Both the position numbers and the translations under genes were made by a program. From Theristus sp. LFF4_11 (Eukaryota > Nematoda > Chromadorea > Monhysterida > Xyalidae), in assembly GCA_030248135.1 (NCBI GenBank), contig JASANC010001245.1, positions 1 to 64,000 of the forward strand: 64,000 nt of DNA. Direction: 5' to 3'. Shown piece by piece: positions 12,301-24,982 of the stretch (within the stretch, counting starts at the first letter, position 1; every line of letters begins with the position of its first letter). The notes beneath the pieces were generated by a model, which searched no databases, was not told the DNA's origin, and saw only the letters and a list, made by a program, of their open reading frames with translations.

Positions 12301-15300
12301 TTAACGACTGACTATAAGGTGATTGTGTGTTGTCGTGTTTACTTTCTGAAGATCCATGCTGACACGTTCACCAAGGGCGCACACAAGCAGCACATTTCTT
12401 ATACATGCAGATCCGATCAACCGCCAAAAAACCACACGTATAAATTAGTGAATTATGCAGGTTGTCGCATGAGTTTTTCGTCGATGATAACTGGCAACTG
12501 TTATGAGCGGACATTTTGGAAATCATCCCCGTGAATAGTTTTGGAAACCACTACACGGGCTCAAAATGCCAAGCATATTTCAGCAACTGGGCCCATGCTG
12601 CAGTGACACAGACACAATGGCATACGCATACAGTGACCACGTGTGCGGCAGCTAAATAAAGGTTGCACATAAATAACGCATCGTGCATTATTCGCAAATT
12701 ATTATGCTTTCATGAATGCAAGCTTGCTCATGTAAGGTGTTCACAATATTCGCATACTCACACAGCACCAACGACGACATCGCATGAATAGACGCACAAA
12801 TTTCAGAGCGTATTCACGCGTTGAACTGTTCGCAGATTTTTCTGGCTGCTTTTCAGTTCGGTCAGGCCATTGAAAGTGTTACATGTGTGATAGCTCGTTA
12901 GCGTAATCACTAGGTGTCGTGCGCGCATTGCCGAACGCTGACGCTGTTCACGGCTACTTACTTCGGGCGCACACTTGCCACGCCCGGCTCGTTCAGAATG
13001 CATAATTCACAACATAAGCACGTTAGGCGCCGTGTGTACGGGCGGCTTTCGGATGACGAAGCTACTTCAGGGCTGTGAACACGGCCTCAAGATGATTGCG
13101 TGTGTCTCAGTGTGGTATGTGTCTACGTGACGGTGGCTCGCGTAGTGCCACTTTTACGATGCCACAAAGAAGGTTAGGCTTAGTAGGCGGCTTTTTGCTG
13201 CTTGAAAGCGCCCACTCGTGCTCCGGAGAGCGCGTATTTCGCCAATATGTGCGTGTGCATTGTCTTCAGTCCTGCGGGCCATTGTGCGCATCGTAATTCA
13301 TTCTTTCGCACACAGACACAAACATGACGTGCCGTGTTTTGTGTCACACGACGATGATAATTCACTGCAAAAACGATGGCGGCTCTCTCAGATCTACTGC
13401 ATGTGCAATGAACACATCAAGATGCGAGTGGCCGTGTGACGCACCCCTGTGCCCACTGCGGCTGATCAGTATCACTCGAAAAAACGCAAGATCTTGATCA
13501 GCGTGCCACGCATACCGTAAACGCGTCAACTGGAAAATATCTGCACGGACTGGACGAAATCCCGCTAATCTGCCTTCATTCGAGGCATCATGCGATTCAG
13601 CTCCGATCATATTTTCACCAGTGCTCGTTGGTGTTCACGGAACAGTCTAAAGTAATAATTCTTCGCAAAGTCGAACACAGACTCGAAAAAACAAACCGAA
13701 ATAAACACGCAATTCGCTTGAATCTTTCAGCGGTTATCAAATAAAAAAAGTTTCCAGGAACGATCATAGAACCGAAAACACAAAGCGTTTTTTCGAACGA
13801 ATCGGCATTATGTGGCAAGCGTTTGTGAGCTCGCTTGCTTGGTTGTGTCCAAATCGCCAACACAAATGATGAGTGTCCCCACCCGTTCGAACGGTGCCTG
13901 ATCAAGACGCAAAGTGTTCCAAGACCCAACCCAGATGTGCGCCAAACGAAATAATGTCTAACAAAGCCGTGTGAGCCCGGTGGAGCTGCAATGCAATAAT
14001 GTTGCTACAATAACAATAAAATGCACTGTTGCACAACACACTAGCACTAGCACACCCCTGTACGCCGCAGGCACACATAAGTCACTTGTTCGTACAAACG
14101 CAATATATACGTACGTATACATGTATGATGACGATATCTTCTCAAGAAGCAACATAGCAACAGTTTTACTATGCTCCTTTTTACTGTTAGCTTGAAGAAG
14201 CCACACACAGACACAGACAGACACATGGCCGCTTTGCCGCTACAGCCCACTGGGATGTATGTCGCGAAGCCAAAATATGCGAACATTCATATGCTCGGTG
14301 GACGTGTGCGCTTGTGCGCCGACGACAAATATATGTGATTAGAGTGTATCATCTTTTGTTGGATGCAACCACACGGCACTGCCTTGGTGTGTGCACTCTT
14401 GAGATGCGCAAGCCGATGGAAGCATCCAGCGTCTGTATGCTTTCGGCAATAATGCATGAATCGCTGCCATGGTGGCACTTGAATAACACACGCTCACAAA
14501 AACCATGTTCAAAAATTTGTAATTTTAATCACGATAAACGCAATAAAACTCGGGCTCCCGCGCAACGGTAATTTTTGCGGGACTGATAATCCACTTCCAC
14601 GAATGTACCTTCAAAAGTAATTGAAAAAAGAGGATGTGTCCCATGCATTTCATTACCTTCGTAGTTTTATTGTTTTTCACTTTTTCGATGCCTTTTTGCG
14701 TGTTTGTTACCATAGTGCGCTCACTGCCATAGCAGTAGTTTTTGTTTGTTTTATTGCCGTCTCATAAATACACGCATTTTGAATGTACGCACGTCGCAGC
14801 ACTTGTATTGAAAACATGACAGATTGCAGTTATAGCTGTCAGTGCACGCTCGGCACGGAACAGGCACACGGCGCTGCGTTTCGTTTGAGTTACGTTTCGT
14901 GCTTGTGTTTCACAAATGAGAAAACCTGCAGCAGAAAACGCGCACATCGATGACAGCGCCACCACTACGAACTGCACAAATCACATCGCTCGTTTTTACG
15001 TTTGACAAGTGCGCACGCATGATCGCCGCGAAAGCACATGCAAACAACTGCACTCTCGGTCGAGCTAGCTAACTACAAATAAAAAAGCAGCGTTTGTATT
15101 TTAGCTCGTCTGTTATCGGAGACCATTTGAGAGACCGAAAGCTGCGACGTCACAAAAAAGAGTGTGCTAACGCTTAGATTGCGTATGTATCTTCTCCTAC
15201 AAGGTACACACACGCAAGAAAACACGAAGCAAACGAAAATTCAATATCCTCTTTCCTTTTTACATTGTCCACTAGAGCGTAGACGGGCGCAGTTGTGTTG

Positions 15301-18300
15301 TTCATTGTGCACGACAAAAAGTGTACCACGTTTATGTTGCTGATTTTTCAAGACACATCGAACAAGAAAGCACTCAAGTAAGATTAAAAAACGCATGGTG
15401 CCTGTTGCAGCGGCTGAATTCATGCCGTGCTACCAAGAACCACAAAGTGTGACCACTCATTGCAGCCTCAGAATCGTGCGGGCGGGCGGCACAATTCTAA
15501 TTTGATGTCTTGCAAATCCTATTCTTTTCACGTCATTCAAACAATTTGACCCCATCCTTCGATTCGGCTCCTTTTTTGAGAATTGGGCTGTCTATTTGCC
15601 AAAGAATAGCCCAGGCGTGACCCTGCAAAACACAGTTCAAGCAAAATGGTACCTAATAATCAAATGTGTTGTGATGCCCCCGTGCTCCATTTGCGAGAGG
15701 GCATTAGAAGTGAGCTGAACTGCTGGGCTGGGTGTATTTTTACAGTGAAGATACAACGACACGGAAGCAGTGAATGCGCATGGGGCTGTTTGCCCGTGTT
15801 GCGGCGCCATTGGAATGCAGCACGACCCAAGGTGCAAGGTGTGCTGCACTAAAAAATTGTGTGCACACAGTACACACCCTCGCTCTATGACCTCACAATG
15901 GACGGTGGCTTTTATTTTTGCATTTTTGCTGGAATTTTTTTCATCTGCAAAAAACTGAGTTTCGAGCGATTTTCACTCGGATATATCTGCTGCATGGGAA
16001 GCATGACAAATTACGTTTGCGTGACCACACACCTTGTGAGGAATGTGAAACGCTTTTCAACGATCTAAATTTATTTCTTGAATTCAAACGTTCTCCAGCG
16101 TGATTTTTGGTGCCAGCCAAGCAGCCGATTGGGGCGCAATAAACAGGAAATTCCGCCGCTGCATTGCCAGAGAGACCCAAACCAGAAACAGTTTCTCTTG
16201 CGAATGTGCGGTGCCAGTTGCAAGTTGGGCTGTTGAAAACATGCATGTGCACGATTGAAGTTTTCAGTGCAACGCCACACAGGCCCCATCACACTGCACC
16301 AGCCACACACTGTGAGTGGCAACACATTCAACTCTTTATCCGTGGCATTTATACCTTCCACCCCACCACATTCATTTTATGCAACATTTGAGCGGGCTTA
16401 TTTGATAATTGCTATTGGCCGGATATGAGGTATGCTGAGCGCATATTGTTCGGTCGTCACAATGCGTACATACTCCAATAATCACTTTGCGTCCGCATAA
16501 ATTCGCACACACGCTTCATTGCATTCTGGCAGGCTTTATCAAAATTCATAATGTTTCAATATTGTATGCAGTTGAGTGTGGTTGACCACAGAGCAACAGT
16601 ACAATGCAACCAGACCATGACCGTCACATAGCAATCCTCGCATTTTGACGCTTATTAGCAGACTCAAAACTGGATAAGACGCGCCAAAAATTGTTGATTC
16701 GACTCGAACCGATGTTCCAGTTGATAAATTAAATGAAATCTTCAAAGCGTAAACGAGCATATGGCTGCTTTTGAGCGGCACCCATCAATATCCATTCAGG
16801 AAACCATAATATTAAAACGTTTTATGTTTGTCCCCTTGTGCCACGCCTTTTGTGTGAAATACGCCACTGCAGCAAACCTGAATCACACGAAGAAACCCAA
16901 GAACACAGGGCATGTGCTGCTCATTTTACTACTACTATTTACTAAAAGCATTGAAATTGCGTTCATAATAAGCGAAGCAGTGCATATTTGGAGGACATTT
17001 TGCTTCTTATGTATTTGCGTTATTACCAGTGTGCCTGCTTTACGTTTCAAGATCTCTGTACGCCAGAAGGAATATGCGAAATGAGCAAACAAACACGAAC
17101 CAAGAAAACAGACCCTAAGCAATGAGGTGTCACCCAAATGAACGCAGACAAGCAGCCCGATTTGCAGGGTTGCCGTCTTCAAATTGTCAGCCAAAGGTGG
17201 CTCACATTCATGCTGATCGTTTGAAACAAGCAGCTAATTCAAAAGGGTTCAACATGCTAAAATTGCGAAGGCCACCGTTTTGTGTTCTGTTCAGACAGTA
17301 TCTCACTGAGAAACAACCTGTCTGCATCCCGACAGAAATATTTCTAGTGGCCATTTCAAAATCAAATTGATGTTTTGTGATCATCAATGATCTTTCTTGC
17401 ACTTTTGGTTTCCAAACACGGAGCGCTGCAGGCTTTAAGCAGTATGGAAACGAGTATGATGAGACAAGCAAGCTATTAGCCGGCTGTCGCTGAGTTTCAG
17501 CTTTGCAAAATAGCCAAATTACTCCCAGCGGTGCTTTGGTTTCAAGCAGAATGGTCGGCAAAACCGAGAAAACCAATGGAGCCAATGGTCATTCTTTGGC
17601 CAGATATTATGACAGACACGACAACAATAATGTAATTTCGTGTTGCTTATTATGAACGCTGTTGTGTGCTGCTTGATTACACGCGTTATGGCTTTGCCTC
17701 CTGCAAGCTTCGAAAATTGAACCCTCAAAATTAACATTGGCAGAACATGGCCGGAACACAAGCAAATAATGTCATTATGCTTATGATGGGATGCGAAGAA
17801 AAAGCCAGCCACGCATCTTCACAAGCTCATTGCTCGTTTTGTTTCTTGGAACGCTGAGCCTCCAGGGGTCATGTTTTTCTTGCACCGTTCAACGCAGGCA
17901 ATGAAGCTAATAATGCCATGCGCCACAAACGGCACATTGCACACTTCATATCTGCCAAAATCAGCCAGCCAACCGGAAAAATGATGATGACATAATGCTA
18001 GAGAACATGCGTCTGATTAGATTCACGGGCAAAAACTGTTTTTGTTGTGGTCCTTGCCCGTGCTAACACGTACGCCAGAGCCCCAGCCAAATAAAAAACA
18101 TTTTCGTGGCTTTTTTATTCCATCTCTGTCTGATGTGCACAAAAATATGCACATACTGTTTATGGTTCACAGAATACGTGTCGATATTTCGCCGCAGATT
18201 ATAATTCTCAGTTCGGCAGTTGTTGATGTCGCGGGCTAAGGCGCATTACAGCAATGACCCGAGACACTCGCAAACATTGCCACACACGCCACACATCGTG

Positions 18301-21094
18301 AACGTTTCGCTCAGATTTTTCGATTTTTCTCGTTTACGTCGATAAGCTTTATTTGTGTTTTCTTGCATTTAGCGTTTTATGTGAACATCAACGAAAATAG
18401 AATGCGATGCACGTTTTGTGTGAGAGTTTGCGTGTTGCGCGTCTTAAAGTCAACATTCAGCCACCAACCACCCACTGAGAACAAAGTGTTCGTCTATTGA
18501 AAGTTTCCATAACCAGCGTTTTGGAGCAAGTCTCTCTTGGTAATGTCCTAATCAGTAAAGCAGTTCTAACAAATTTCCTGAACTAAGTTTCCTATTCCTG
18601 ACATTTGTTTTCTCACGTCCCGATCCTCAACACAAACATGCAACGCGAAAAAACAACAGTTTGTTTAGCAATTCAAATTTTACGCTGATGGTATGCAGCC
18701 AATAAAACATATAACAATGCAGTTTGAATTTTCAAGCAGTGTGAGACTTGACGAATGCGTAAGAAGAAAAATAATAACGACGTTATTCGTGACTCTGCGC
18801 AAGGTCAAACGGCTCTTGCTTCGGTGCAGTTGCGTTATTTTTGAAAACACAATGGCAGTCATGAGACATGCGACGCTTCACACATGTTTTTTTGTGCCTC
18901 TACACAAATTTTTCAAAAATATAAATAGCTTGCTGAGGCGACGTTTTTCTAGTGGTGCAAGCTTATTCTCGTATTCTGCGACCTTCGTTCTGGGAAATTT
19001 GCCGTAATAACGAGCAGACTCACACCACGGAAACATGGAACGCAACAAAAATCTCAACAATCACCAATGAAACCGTTAAAATAAAAATTCTTTTTTTTGC
19101 AATAACAGAACAATTCTGAGAACCGTTGTGCTGCATTCACACTTGTTTTAACGTTTGAAAACTGACGCTCGTACAAAGCAGTAATTTGAAGCGGTGTGTC
19201 TGCAAGCGTGAAAGCGCCTGAATATTACGCATGAGTTACGTTGAGCAGCCAGGATCCACAGTGCAACAACAGCAGCATTTCCACTAGCCTCCCGAAAGTA
19301 ATAGTCAGTCAGTAAAGTGAGTTTTTGCGAGTGAATCCATGTGTGTGTGTTTACATCTGAGCACACATGTACACATGCATGTAACGGTCAAGGACGAAAC
19401 TGTCAGTAATAGTACGCCTCCCTCTGTGCAAATATTATCACAAGCCTCATAATGTTCGATGCCGAATAATAAAAACGTGAAATAAAACACTTTCACAGCA
19501 TGCAGATGAGCGACCAATGATACACTGTTCACGACACGCCCACGTGGACACAGCACTCACACGGACCACTGTTTCTCTACAATACCGCACACTTCCACAC
19601 GGCACAAGCGCTTTTGATCATCCAATCATAAGCAAAGTGAACGACAAAGAACAAAGAAATGACTGAAAGCGAACCTTTTGTGAAGTTGTTCTGCACGGTG
19701 ACCACCATGTGAATGCGCGGTTTCACTTCGTAGTTCGGCTGTTTTATGAACGTGATCTTTCCGTCGGCGGACACTTGCACATAGGCGTCACGATCGTGCA
19801 CCGGGGCGCCGCTGATGTGCTCCTTCGAGAGCAACTGGATGCGTCGCGGCAGCGTGTCGCCGACCCGATAGCTCTCCGGCACCGACTGCGTGAACGTCGG
19901 TCGCATCTCGCGGCGTCTGCGGGACACTTTCACTGAGTTGCCACCGAAGTCTGACGTCTGCACGAACACGGTGACCGGCACTGCGGCCTCCGTGGCGGCG
20001 TCGTCACTGGCGACCACCATGAACTCGTGCTGCTGCGCGCGTGTGCGCCCGTGTGCTGGCGCTGTGTGCCCGATGTAGTACAGGTCGCCAGTCGCATGCT
20101 CCATGGTGAACAGCCGCTGCACGAGTGCGCTGCCCACGAGCGTGTAGCGCACGTGACCCCCGTGCGACTGTGCGCTCACAGTGAGCACCGGCTGCGGCGA
20201 GCTTTGCTGCGAGTACTCGCTGTGGTGCACGGTGGCGCTGTACGCAGACGCGCCGAACACTGGCGGGTGGTGTCTGACGCGTGCACTGACGCACAGCTCC
20301 ACTGCGATCGCCATCTGCAGTGCCGCGTTGTGCACGCTGCTGGCAGTGACGGTCAACTGGTGCAGACCCGGAGGCAGCTGCTGCTCGGCGTGGCTCACAA
20401 CCAGCTGGCCATACGTGGCAGTGGCGGTGTGCACGTTGCGCACGTACACACTGCTGCTCACGTTTCGCTGATCAATCAGCTCGAATGAAACGTCCGAGAC
20501 CGGCTGCACAAGTGAGATTCGCTCCAAACCTGCAAAGCAGAACCGTGAAAGCAGCAAGCTTCCTGGCACATTATCATCAGAAACGTCAAATTTGCCAAAA
20601 AACGTCTTCTAACCGGGCACAACGGTTTGAGCAGCAGCGTCCGTCTGCATGATGCCCGTGTGCACGCGTGCGTACGGCTGCGCAAGCACAAAAACACGAT
20701 ACGACAACCTGGACGGCTGAGCGGGCCCGCTGACGAGCACAACCAAATCGATGGCACGGTCGACGATCGTTGACAGTGAGTGTGCAGTCCGTACACAGAG
20801 ACAGCCGCTGTCAATGCGGAATGCGTACGAGAAATCGGTGGACTCCAGTTGCAGCAGCGCTGGCGAATGAGTTCTTCCATTGAGAAGCGAATTGTGATCA
20901 GTGAGCATGCGCTGATTGTGCGATTGATGGAGATCAAGGGTGAGATCGATGACCTTGGTGTTCCTTGGCACGTCGTGCGGCACCGCCAGCGTTCTGAGGC
21001 GCTGATTCGCTGACGCTCGTGGCAACGTGGCCATCAGCAGCCAATGAACGGCCGCGAGCAAGGCGATGCCGAACGGATGCTGCCAGTGTTGCAT
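3256..21094 (-). CDS. Cadherin, many EC repeats, C terminus unresolved
   Basis: Cell-surface calcium-dependent adhesion protein. Exons 5' to 3' on the minus strand: 20614-21094, 19675-20529, 9463-9563, 9253-9346, 8995-9119, 8725-8831, 8168-8472, 7875-8024, 7503-7714, 7100-7316, 6874-7020, 6689-6798, 6450-6626, 6102-6290, 5653-5847, 5463-5564, 5319-5386, 5076-5241, 4756-4959, 4434-4611, 4173-4316, 3903-4099, 3730-3828, 3413-3589. All joins use GT-AG and the sum is 4800 nt, exactly 1600 codons with no stop. The start ATG (21094) opens a signal peptide with a hydrophobic core (IALLAAVHWLLMATL). EC-repeat calcium linkers recur: DVDEPPAF, DVNDNAPRF, NVNDEAPHF, DVNNHKPVF, DVNDNAPQF, DRNDEVPKF, DINDNPPYF, DVNDNAPEF. 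There are also DRD/DxD motifs (IDRDTG, ASDRDMG). After exon 24 (ending FIAQ) the best continuation is 3256-3381, giving about 42 unrecognised residues and a stop. No transmembrane segment, LamG/EGF or catenin-binding tail is visible, so the gene may be truncated or continue in a way I cannot read. Family (HMR-1/N-cadherin, Fat or other) cannot be decided. Confidence 0.9.
7724..7846. repeat. 61-bp perfect tandem duplication in a cadherin intron
   Basis: The segment containing AAAGGCACCGTCATCAAACC is repeated head to tail with a 61-bp offset (27727 is not involved; copies begin near 7725 and 7786) and no mismatch that I can find. It lies in the intron between exons 8 and 9, so the coding frame is unaffected. 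Confidence 0.9.
9564..19674 (-). other. 10.1-kb cadherin intron
   Basis: It separates exon 2 (ending NNFTK, phase 1) from exon 3 (starting EDHSQRIEIDILDVDEPPAF). The protein reads continuously across the join, so the intron is real despite being about 100 times longer than its neighbours. I find no cadherin-like exon, no other recognisable gene and no structural RNA inside. Content is moderately AT-rich with CA/TG microsatellites (for example around 14205-14225) and one MITE at 9971-10184. Long first introns often hold enhancers or alternative promoters; here that is inference only. Confidence 0.8.
9971..10184. mobile_element. MITE with TIR ATCACGCAGA and internal TGCACTG repeats
   Basis: The ends are perfect inverted copies (ATCACGCAGA at 9971-9980, TCTGCGTGAT at 10175-10184). 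Inside, the motif TATCCTGCACTG and variants recur many times in one orientation on the left and inverted on the right, so the element folds into a long imperfect hairpin. There is no coding capacity. The target duplication is unclear, and the family is not recognised. Confidence 0.7.
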
Positions 21095-21944
21095 TGTTCA
21101 CAAAGGGTGCTATTTGGAATAGCCGGGCAGTGTTCAGTGGAATAGGCAGTGAAATGTCAGTGCAACGCAAGTTCAACAAATCTTTATTGCTATCGTCTTG
21201 GTTTTGCCATGACCGTGGCTGCAGCAAAAGTCAGCTCATGTTGATTTTGTGTCGTCGCAGCTTGCCGGACGTGCAGCTGCCTCTGGCTTCTGGAGATATA
21301 CGCTGCGAAACGCAGAAATTTCATACGGTTCAAAAAGTTTGAACCAGACAAAAAAACAAATAAGTGCCACATAAAAACACGAGAAAAAAGCACCGGACCT
21401 TGAACAAAACCCGATGAATAACGAGGCATGATTAAAAGTTCGGCCAATTCACCCTGGAAACGTTGTGCCAATACGCGAACAGAGCATTATTCGGTGCATA
21501 AAATGGATCATTGTCGAAAGGCTTCAGTTGGCTTATATGTTTTTGTCCGGCAAAAACGGAAAAACTGGGGGCAGGGCGCCCTGGTGTGGCGTGACTAGAG
21601 GCGATTAAGCGATTACCACGCGCACGAAAAACACTGGAGCACAAAAAAGCAGTGTCACCACGGATAGAAACGGTTGTGTGCTTTTTATCTTGATATAATA
21701 AGGGTTAGTTGTTTTTGAAGCCCTCAGGGTCAAAGCGACAACTCAATCGAAAAGTGCTTGTTCATCAGTTGGAGTCAATATTGAACGTAAAACGTGGCTC
21801 ATTTTTGACAGATTTGACTTGGCCTGCGTGTCTGATGGCGTCACAATGAGTGAAAAACCACAACAGACAGCATTTTTGTTTGTAAGGGCGGTGAAAGCAC
21901 AAAAAACGAATGATGTTGGAAACGCCCAGTGCCAAAAAATGGGT

Positions 21945-22066
21945 GGCGGAGAACTGAGGGAAGGAGGACTGAGGCCCGGAGAACTGGTCACAGCTTGCAC
22001 GCGCGGGCGGAGAACTGAGGGAAGGAGGACTGAGGCCCCGGAGAACTGATCACCAAATGCGTTTTT
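21945..22066 (+). repeat. 61-bp tandem duplication, inverted partner at 22846-22947
   Basis: GGCGGAGAACTGAGGGAAGG starts at 21945 and again at 22006. Each unit itself contains two or three GGAGAACTGAGG/GGAGGACTGAGG sub-repeats. The inverse complement of the same sub-repeat array occurs at 22846-22947, so the 1-kb segment between has inverted, internally repetitive termini. Confidence 0.8.
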
Positions 22067-22092
22067 GCTTTGTTCCCTGTCCCTATACCCAG

Positions 22093-22307
22093 TAGCGAAA
22101 GCGGGACCTCGGGTGAGGGGGGTGTTTGCCTAATTTTAGAGGGGGGGTCAGGTGCCTTCTCGGTGAGGGGGGGGGGTGCACGGGCAGCAAATTTTCCTGA
22201 GGGGGGGTGCACTGGCAGAAAAATTTCGTGAGGGGGGGGTGCACGGGATCGCACGGGTAATACCAGGGGTCGAGATGGGGGGGCCCCACCCCCCCGCACT
22301 TTCGCTA
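22093..22307. mobile_element. Small G-rich MITE
   Basis: The ends are inverted: TAGCGAAAGCGGG at 22093 and CCCGCACTTTCGCTA ending at 22307. The interior is a roughly 33-bp tandem repeat with the core GTGAGGGGGGGGTGCACGGG, present about four times and giving runs of 7-10 G on one strand. There is no coding capacity, and quadruplex-forming potential is high. Confidence 0.65.
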
Positions 22308-22845
22308 CGGCCTAGTGCCTATACCTATTTATTATTAATAATAAATAAATCCTTTTTATTTTTAATTATTTTTTTATTATTTTGATTTTCAGATTTTTTT
22401 CCTTGTACCTTCCCTCCCTATCTTCCCAACTTCTTTGTGTACTTAGGTAAATGTTATTATTTGGTCATTTTGACCGACGTACTCCATGTTTTTCGACGAC
22501 ACGAGAGGGGTTGCGACACGACACACGACAGGAGGGGTTGCCGACTTAGCTACAGCAAACAGGAATTTAGCTACAGCAAACAAACAGCAATGTATTTATC
22601 TAAAAACATGATTATTTGTAACATGATAAGTTCATGTCCGCTCATTTGAATAAAAAATGCCGTATTCAATGTCATATAAAGAAATCTGCAATTGGGAGCA
22701 ATAGAAAATGTTTTCCTGTATTAAAAAATTTAAATGTCATTAAAAACAGTTTAAATACAACGTAAAATTCTAAATAAACCAAAGCTGAACAACGGTGATG
22801 AAGAAAAACTCACATGTAACCAGAAAAACATATGGGACTCAGTCC

Positions 22846-22947
22846 TCCGCTGAGGGCGCATGCGTAGGACTCAGTTTTCCGCGTGACCAGTTCTCCTTCC
22901 CTCAGTTCTCCGTGCTCAGTTCTCCTTCCCTCAGTTCTCCTACAGCC
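22846..22947 (-). repeat. Inverted partner of the 21945 repeat
   Basis: Contains CAGTTCTCCTTCCCTCAGTT repeated, the reverse complement of the 21945-22066 sub-repeat. Together they could be the termini of a roughly 1-kb mobile element, but target duplications are not evident. Confidence 0.6.
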
Positions 22948-23174
22948 CCAAAAAATAGTCCAAGACGATAATTGGGGGACCCCATATCAACAATTGAGAT
23001 GAATAAAAAAGCTTGAAAAAAGTTTGGGTCACGGCCATCACAGCAGCGCCATTTTTGCCCACAAAATGCAACACCAAAACCATCAAAGCCCACAATCACT
23101 ATATCAAACAAGATTTATCGAGTGCGAAGTGGCAGAAGAGAAAGAAAAAATCGGCGGAGTGCGTAGCAAAAAGC

Positions 23175-23206
23175 TGAGCAGCAAGAGCAGCAGCAGCAGC
23201 AGCAAA
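23175..23206 (+). repeat. AGC/CAG microsatellite
   Basis: A run of AGC triplets with one interruption, in intergenic DNA downstream of IQGAP. The open frames overlapping it are low-complexity artefacts. Confidence 0.85.
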
Positions 23207-23787
23207 AAACGCGCGGTTGCACAGCGAATAACGAGCATAAATGAAATGGACAGGCGCTGCAGCGGCTTCTGTGGCTTGGCATGCGATTCGCAAACACGCA
23301 CACACGCAGCGTGATGTCTATTTGGGTCGTCTGTTCGAATGCAGCGCATTACATGTACGCCACCACACTACGCACGTCTGATCCCGCCCCCTTTCTCCAT
23401 TCCTGTATATCCGATCGCGGTGTGCCTTAACTCCCACATTGCGCCTCTAAAACCGTAAATGATCGTGTCTGTGTTCTTTTTGAATCGGTGCCAGCACAAC
23501 TCATCCTTGTTTTTTCGAACACGGCCAACGCAAGACAAGTGTGTGGGAAGTTCGTGCATCACTAACTGTTCCAACGATACTCTTCCATTTTCTTAATTTC
23601 ATTCACTGTGCTACAAATTTTTAACAAGTGGAACGTAACAGAAAAACATCGTTTTTTGATGGTTATCACAGGAAATCGCATTAATAAAAATGTGAATGTG
23701 TAATTCAAGAGCAATTTCAATTCAAATTCTGCAAATGACAGTTGGATTAGAACAGAAAGAACCACTGACAGAAACAAACAGAAAAGC

Positions 23788-24982
23788 TCAAGTGAGGAAT
23801 TTTTTGTTCAGAAAATATATTAGCTCATCGACGTTGAAGTTGGCCTTGCCAAAAAGGCGAATCGTCTCGTCACCATCGTACTGCGATTGTAACAGGTCCT
23901 AAAACAAGTTTAAAGTAAATTAAGCACTTCATGAGACATTTAGAATTGAAACATTCAACACTGAGAAAAAACGGTGCAGCAAATTAGAAAGCGGGATTTT
24001 TTTCAATAAACCACCTGAAACTTGATCTCTGCAGTTTCGGCTTCTTTTTCGTTGCCAAACTTGCCGACTGCCTCAAATCGACCGGGTGTTTCGGACGATT
24101 TGAATTCGACAGATAAACCTTTGACGCTGAACAATGGAAATATACTTCAGCATATTCAAAAAGTCAATCAAATCACTCAAGTCTTTGTGCTCACGAAGTC
24201 TGCCCTTCGATTGACTGCAGCAGATTTTTCTTTGTCAACTTGTCGGCGTTGTATTTCACGGATTTATTTTGCACCGTCCAACTGGTTCGTTTGCCATTGG
24301 CGGCGCCCTCCTCAGCCACCGACCGACGACTGCAAATAAAGGTGCAGTATGCGAGATGTGAGACGAAAACGAATGAAACCGAGAAAAGCACTTGATTTTC
24401 GGCGCCAAGTTCTGCAGACACTCCGTGATGTACTGTCTGTAGCAGTCCGCCTGCTCGCTGTAGTACGCGTTCTTCTTGTCGAGCGCCGCCAGCGTAACCC
24501 GCATTCGTTCGAGCTCACCCTGACGCTGCTCGCGATACTGCCGCTCGCGTCGCACGTCCTGCGAAAAAAACACGTTTTGTTTTAAAAAGTTTATCACATC
24601 AAAAATAAACAGCATTGTAATGTAAACCAGAGAAATAATAAAATTCAACGAATAATAAGACACTGAAAAAATCGCTGACCGCTCAACAAAAAAAAAAGAG
24701 TGCAAAAACTCTTCCATACGTTTGCGATTGCACTGACGATTGCCTGGTAATCATCCTCGGGGCTGACACGACCTTGCTGGTGCAAACTTGCTAAATTGTC
24801 TCGTACGATCTCACGCAGCTCGTCTAAACTAGACCTGGAAATGAAATGAAATTTTCTTGATCATTATTACGCTTTCCCAAAATGTTCATTTGAAATGCTT
24901 ACACTTGACTAGGATCATAGCTGTAGCGATTTTGGTCCGCACGCCGTTTTCGGCCGCTAATCAAATCAATGTACTTTAACCT
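23788..24982 (-). other. IQGAP RasGAP C-terminal (RGC) domain
   Basis: The last six exons encode a charged coiled-coil (REQRQGELERMRVTLAALDK) and then the conserved terminal fold: KSVKYNADKLTKKNLLQSI, then RFEAVGKFG, then DLLQSQYDGDETIRLFGKAN and FLNKKF before the stop at 23788-23790. The RGC domain binds E-cadherin/beta-catenin and CLIP-170 in other animals. Confidence 0.9.

Larger units (their letters stand above)
21095..23787. other. Intergenic region between two divergently placed gene ends
   Basis: It lies upstream of the cadherin start and downstream of the IQGAP stop. It holds the repeats listed separately (21945-22066, 22093-22307, 22846-22947, CAG tract 23175-23206) and otherwise only short unsupported frames. 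The cadherin promoter should lie in the first part, but I cannot identify core elements. Confidence 0.6.

Noticed and set aside
20027..20488. 153-codon plus-strand ORF
   Set aside because: Antisense of cadherin exon 2; GC-rich codons on the minus strand leave the complement open.
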